Positions 6,696 to 9,551 of a stretch of DNA of 9,551 bases are shown here, piece by piece; positions within the stretch are counted from its first letter, which is position 1, and each line of letters opens with the position of its first letter. The position numbers and the translations under genes are program-made. The DNA is from an uncultured Pseudoflavonifractor sp. Its GTDB lineage: Bacteria > Bacillota_A > Clostridia > Oscillospirales > Oscillospiraceae. The stretch is taken from contig CANPNN010000040.1 in the NCBI GenBank assembly GCA_947575475.1, forward strand, positions 1 through 9,551, given 5' to 3'. The notes below the pieces were generated by a model that was given only the letters and a program-made list of their open reading frames with translations, did no database searches and was not told the origin of the DNA.

Positions 6696-8219
6696 TTAGT
6701 CTCCTTTCGTTTCCAGCAGCAGCGGGACAAGGTCCTCCTTTTTTTGGCAAAGGACGTCTATGTCCCGTAAATATTCTTGGGGATATTTGGGGTTGGCAAA
6801 GCGTTCTATCTTCCCGGTCTTGGGCCAGAAGAGTTTGGTCACGCCCCCTCCCCCCAGGGCGATGATGGAGTGCAGCTCCTCCATCATAACCATATTGTAA
6901 AGGCTTTCATACCCCGGCTTGGTCCATCCCACGTTCTCAAAGGAGCCGGACATATACTTCTGCCGGTATAGGTAGTAGGGGACATAGCCCTCCTGCCGCA
7001 GGGCTTCCCAGGCGGCGTTGAGCATATCCTCCACCTCCCCGTCGGTGGGAAGGGCTTCCGGATTTTCCATAAGCTGGGAGCCCTTTTTCAGGGCCAGGGT
7101 GTGGACGGTGATGTTTTCCGGCTCCAGGTCCATCACCTCCCGGAGGGACTGGGCAAACCCCTGGGGGGAGTCTCCGGGCAGTCCGGCGATCAGGTCCATG
7201 TTGACAGCGAACCGCCCCGCCTTTCTCACGTCGGCATAGGCCCTGCGGATATCCTCCCCGGAATGGGGCCGCCCCATCCGCTCCAGCACCAAATCGTTCA
7301 TGGATTGGGGATTCACCGACACCCGGTCCACCCCGTGCCGGGCAAAAGCCGCCAGCTTTTCCGGGGTGATGGTGTCAGGCCGCCCGGCCTCCACAGTGAA
7401 CTCGCTGCACCGATCAAGGAGCAGATGCTCCTCCATGGCGGAGAAGACCCGGTGGAACTGCTCCGCCGACAGGGTGGTGGGGGTCCCCCCTCCGATATAG
7501 ACCGAGCGGATGACCTGCCCGGTCTTCCCCAGCAGTCCCCCCGCGGCCTTGATCTCCCGGCAAAGTCCCTCCACGAAGGGCTCTACCAGGGGAAGGCACT
7601 TCTCCACCGCCGCCGAGACGAAGGAGCAGTACACGCACCGGCTGGGGCAGAAGGGAACGCCGATATAGAGGGAGACCTCGTCATTTTTCAGCGTGCGCTT
7701 CGCCGCCGCGCTGTGCTCCGCGCAGTCCACCGCCAAAGCCGCCCGGAGAGGGGATACACAGTAGGTCCTTTCCAGCTCTTTTCTGGCCTGGGCGGGGGTG
7801 GCCCCCGCCAAAAGGGCCCTGGTGGGCAGCTTGGTGGGCCGTACCCCGGTGAGGGAGCCCCAGGGAAGGTCGTGGCCCAGCAGGGCGGCGCCGGCGTTGT
7901 AGAAGGCCTGCTTCAAGGCCCGCTGGAGGGTGTGGTAGACCGCCTCGGGCCCCTCGTCCAGCTTCTCGCTGGGAAACCGGACCACCCCATTGTGCCAGCC
8001 CTTCTCCCGAAAGACCAGGGCGCTCATATTGGTCATCTTTGCCCCACGGTGGAGGGTAAAGATGACGGCGTTTTGTTCCTGGGCCAAGCTTTGAGGAGGC
8101 GGAGATCCGGGGTATTCCGGCCGCTCCCCGGGAAAGAGGGTAAGCATCATCTGCTCGGCGGCGTAGTGGTAGCGCTCGGTATCCCAGTCCACGTTGTCCG
8201 ATGTGAGCCACAGCTTCAT
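6696..8219 (-). CDS. hemZ: HemZ-type radical SAM protein (coproporphyrinogen dehydrogenase family)
   Basis: 507 residues, similar to Bacillus HemZ (about 500). Residues about 1-180 form the HemZ-specific N-terminal region, including GVRPTKLPTRALLAG (125-139). The radical SAM core opens with PFCPSRCVYCSF, where Cys191, Cys195 and Cys198 ligate the [4Fe-4S] cluster, followed by YIGGGTPTTL (241-250, SAM binding), EAGRPD (277-282) and DLIAGLPGD (342-350). The C-terminal part has the HemN-like GGGGVTKLFWP stretch (456-466). The motif lacks the fourth cysteine seen in true HemN (CxxxCxxCxC) and looks like HemW/HemZ. The annotated reaction is anaerobic conversion of coproporphyrinogen III to protoporphyrinogen IX, but many clostridia with hemZ lack a full heme pathway, so the real substrate is uncertain. 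The ATG overlaps the upstream TGA by four bases (ATGA), with GGGAGG ten bases ahead, which indicates translational coupling. Confidence 0.92.
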   Translation of the reverse strand: MKLWLTSDNVDWDTERYHYAAEQMMLTLFPGERPEYPGSPPPQSLAQEQNAVIFTLHRGAKMTNMSALVFREKGWHNGVVRFPSEKLDEGPEAVYHTLQRALKQAFYNAGAALLGHDLPWGSLTGVRPTKLPTRALLAGATPAQARKELERTYCVSPLRAALAVDCAEHSAAAKRTLKNDEVSLYIGVPFCPSRCVYCSFVSAAVEKCLPLVEPFVEGLCREIKAAGGLLGKTGQVIRSVYIGGGTPTTLSAEQFHRVFSAMEEHLLLDRCSEFTVEAGRPDTITPEKLAAFARHGVDRVSVNPQSMNDLVLERMGRPHSGEDIRRAYADVRKAGRFAVNMDLIAGLPGDSPQGFAQSLREVMDLEPENITVHTLALKKGSQLMENPEALPTDGEVEDMLNAAWEALRQEGYVPYYLYRQKYMSGSFENVGWTKPGYESLYNMVMMEELHSIIALGGGGVTKLFWPKTGKIERFANPKYPQEYLRDIDVLCQKKEDLVPLLLETKGD

Positions 8220-8827
8220 GGGACCATCGCCTCCCGCAGGTAGGGATTTCCCTGCCGCTCCCGGTCCAGGGTGGTGAACTCGTTGTGACCGGGGAAGACC
8301 CGGAGATCCCCCTCCAGCTCCCCCAGCCGCCGGAGGGACCGGACCATCTGTTCCCAGCTTCCCCCGGGAAAGTCGGTCCGTCCGCAGGACCCGGCAAAGA
8401 GGGTGTCCCCGGTAAAGAGGGCGTCCCGGCACCGCAGACACACCGACCCCCGGGTGTGACCGGGGGTGTGGAGGACCTCAACCTTCAAATTTCCCAGGGG
8501 GACTACCTCCCCCTCCCGCCAGAGGGTCAGGGGCCCCAGCGCCGCCGTAGGCATGAGCCGATCAGTCCCGCCGGCGTCCTCGGGATGGAGGTACACGGGC
8601 ACAGGGGGAAAGGCCTGCCGCAACGCCGTCGCTCCTCCCACATGGTCGTAGTGACCGTGGGTGAGAAAGACAGCGCGCAGGTCCCAGCCGTTGTCCACAC
8701 AGAGCGGCCGCAGGGTATCGGAGATATCCTCCCCCGGGTCAATGACCGCCAGAGCCCCGCTGTCCTCGTCCGCCAGAAGATAACAGTTTGTATATACAGC
8801 GGGTATATAAATGTGCCTAATATCCAT
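8216..8827 (-). CDS. Glyoxalase II-like metallo-beta-lactamase-fold hydrolase
   Basis: 203 residues, a compact single-domain metallo-hydrolase. The zinc motif THGHYDH (56-62) supplies the HxHxDH ligands; His124 (HTPGHTRGS), Asp141 (FTGDTLF) and His181 (FPGHNEFTT) complete a dinuclear site typical of the glyoxalase II branch. It lacks the roughly 60-residue C-terminal domain of classical glyoxalase II, so it belongs to the short YqgX/YcbL-like group. Members cleave S-lactoylglutathione-like or other thioesters; the physiological substrate here is unknown. AGGAGA lies seven bases before the ATG. It follows the acetyltransferase gene after 21 nt and overlaps hemZ by four, so it is a coupled operon member. 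A small hydrolase of this type next to hemZ and near dtd is, as I recall, frequent in Firmicutes. Confidence 0.9.
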   Translation of the reverse strand: MDIRHIYIPAVYTNCYLLADEDSGALAVIDPGEDISDTLRPLCVDNGWDLRAVFLTHGHYDHVGGATALRQAFPPVPVYLHPEDAGGTDRLMPTAALGPLTLWREGEVVPLGNLKVEVLHTPGHTRGSVCLRCRDALFTGDTLFAGSCGRTDFPGGSWEQMVRSLRRLGELEGDLRVFPGHNEFTTLDRERQGNPYLREAMVP

Positions 8828-8848
8828 TTTGGAATCTCCTGTAGCGGC

Positions 8849-9289
8849 TCACAGGTCCAGCCGCATGATGATCTCCCCGTCCTCCACCAGCCCGGTGGGG
8901 CGGAAGCCCAGCTTCTCATAGATATGGCGGGCCCGGTCGTTGCCCTCCATGTAGCCGATGGCGATGCAGATATATTTCCCGCTCTCCCGGGCCAGGGTGA
9001 TGAATTGGGAGAGGGCTGCGGAACCGTAGCCCTTTCCCTGATGCTCCTTGGCGATGGCCAGCCGCCACAGGTCCAGGACCCCCTTGGCGCGGTCCTCGTG
9101 GACCATCATAAAGCCCACCAGGGTATCCCCCTCATAGACGGCAAAGGGGTGGATGTCGTGGTTTTCATAGTGGAGCCAGGCCTCGGCCAGGGAAACGGCG
9201 TTGGAGGCCACAAATTTTCCTCCGTCTCCCGGATCCATTTTCAGCAGGGGATAGAAATTCTCCTTGTCGATTGACCGGAAAGAAACCAT
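8849..9289 (-). CDS. GNAT-family N-acetyltransferase, PaiA/BltD-like
   Basis: 146 residues, a single GNAT domain that transfers an acetyl group from acetyl-CoA to an amine. The order is an N-terminal substrate region, PFAVYEGDTLVGFMMV (48-63, strands 2-3), LWRLAIAKEHQGKGYGSAAL (74-93) with the pyrophosphate-binding QGKGYG, then a C-terminal YEKLGFRPTG (124-133) in which Tyr124 is a likely general acid. The sequence style (WRLxIxxxxQGKGYG) recalls the polyamine acetyltransferases PaiA and BltD, but the substrate is only a guess. The ATG overlaps the dtd stop by one base (TAATG), and GGAGG (9301-9297) sits inside the end of dtd, so translation is coupled. It appears to be an insertion into the common dtd - hydrolase - hemZ order. 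Confidence 0.87.
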   Translation of the reverse strand: MVSFRSIDKENFYPLLKMDPGDGGKFVASNAVSLAEAWLHYENHDIHPFAVYEGDTLVGFMMVHEDRAKGVLDLWRLAIAKEHQGKGYGSAALSQFITLARESGKYICIAIGYMEGNDRARHIYEKLGFRPTGLVEDGEIIMRLDL

Positions 9290-9551
9290 TACAGAACCTC
9301 CGTATCCAGCAGAATGGTCACCGGGCCGTCATTCTGAGAGAAAACCTGCATATCCGCACCAAACTCCCCGTGCTCCACGTGGAAGCCCCGCTCCTCGCAC
9401 TGGGCCATAAAGCGCTCGTAGAGGGGGATGGCCACATCGGGCCGGGCCGCCCCTGTAAAGCCGGGCCGCCGGGATTTGCAGTCGGCAAAGAGGGTGAACT
9501 GGCTGATGACCAGCAGGGACCCGCCCACCTGCTCCAGATTCAGGTTCATCT
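9289..9551 (-). CDS. dtd: D-aminoacyl-tRNA deacylase (partial, N-terminus outside window)
   Basis: The window holds the C-terminal 86 or so of about 150 residues. Dtd removes D-amino acids (and glycine mischarged on tRNA-Ala) from tRNAs in the cytosol as a homodimer. The hallmark SQFTLFAD begins at visible residue 16, and the NDGPVT motif (visible 73-78) supplies the Gly-cisPro pair that reaches into the partner active site. RRPGFTGAA also matches the family. The visible ATG at 9549 corresponds to an internal Met in E. coli Dtd (KMNLN), and the frame stays open to the window end, so the true start lies beyond 9551. By synteny in Firmicutes, relA/spoT often lies upstream of dtd (inference). 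Confidence 0.95.
   Translation of the reverse strand, partial: MNLNLEQVGGSLLVISQFTLFADCKSRRPGFTGAARPDVAIPLYERFMAQCEERGFHVEHGEFGADMQVFSQNDGPVTILLDTEVL

Noticed and set aside
7101..8243. Long + strand open frame (380 codons) opposite hemZ
   Set aside because: It is Pro/Gly/Gln-rich low-complexity translation, antisense to a well-conserved radical SAM protein and without a convincing ribosome site. It is a GC shadow.
8220..8441. 74-residue N-terminal extension of HemZ
   Set aside because: The extension lies wholly inside the metallo-hydrolase gene in another frame. The ATG at 8219 has a ribosome site and matches the normal HemZ beginning (MKLWLTSDN).
8285..9274. Long + strand open frame (329 codons) across the metallo-hydrolase and acetyltransferase genes
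   Set aside because: It spans two well-supported genes on the opposite strand and has no domain of its own.
1..9551. Defence system, prophage, CRISPR, IS or integrative element
   Set aside because: No nuclease, integrase, transposase, toxin-antitoxin, reverse transcriptase or regularly spaced repeats were seen on either strand.

Overview
The window looks like a chromosomal segment of a high-GC, anaerobic, gut-type Clostridia, most likely Oscillospiraceae (Flavonifractor / Oscillibacter / Lawsonibacter-like). This is inferred from the GC-rich third codon positions, the strong AGGAGG-type ribosome binding sites, the HemZ-type radical SAM protein, the short Mrp ATPase with an N-terminal cysteine cluster, and a dtd - metallo-beta-lactamase - hemZ gene order of the kind I associate with Firmicutes. 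I recognise no phage, IS, plasmid, CRISPR, tRNA or rRNA sequence.

Left part (1-2815). The last 20 codons of an unidentified + strand gene are followed by a strong hairpin terminator shared with the convergent LysR-type regulator gene (205-1158, -). The regulator is divergent from a UxaA/GarD-family sugar-acid dehydratase gene (1307-2815, +). The AT-rich 148-bp gap between them holds inverted-repeat operator candidates and two small hairpins. The simplest reading is that the LysR protein controls the dehydratase in response to a sugar acid or related hydroxy acid.

Middle part (2888-4659). One gene for a membrane-anchored alpha/beta hydrolase with about eight C-terminal membrane segments is split by a single-base frameshift near 3095-3100. 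It is visibly more AT-rich than its neighbours, and its function is unknown. A perfect 18-bp terminator hairpin (4735-4781) separates it from the convergent block on the right.

Right part (4817-9551, all - strand). Reading in the direction of transcription: dtd (D-aminoacyl-tRNA deacylase, cut by the window edge), a GNAT acetyltransferase, a glyoxalase II-like metallo-hydrolase, hemZ and a P-loop nucleoside kinase. Neighbouring genes overlap or lie within 21 nt, so they form one tightly coupled operon. After a 121-nt gap comes mrp (Fe-S cluster carrier ATPase). That gap contains a branched inverted repeat ending in a T-tract, which could be an operon terminator or an attenuator-like leader for mrp. 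The operon is housekeeping in character: tRNA proofreading, small-molecule detoxification, radical SAM/porphyrin chemistry and nucleoside salvage.

I did not find a convincing new multi-gene system. The items most worth a second look are the frameshifted hydrolase/membrane protein, the structured element upstream of mrp, the regulatory region of the dehydratase, and the short form of the nucleoside kinase.
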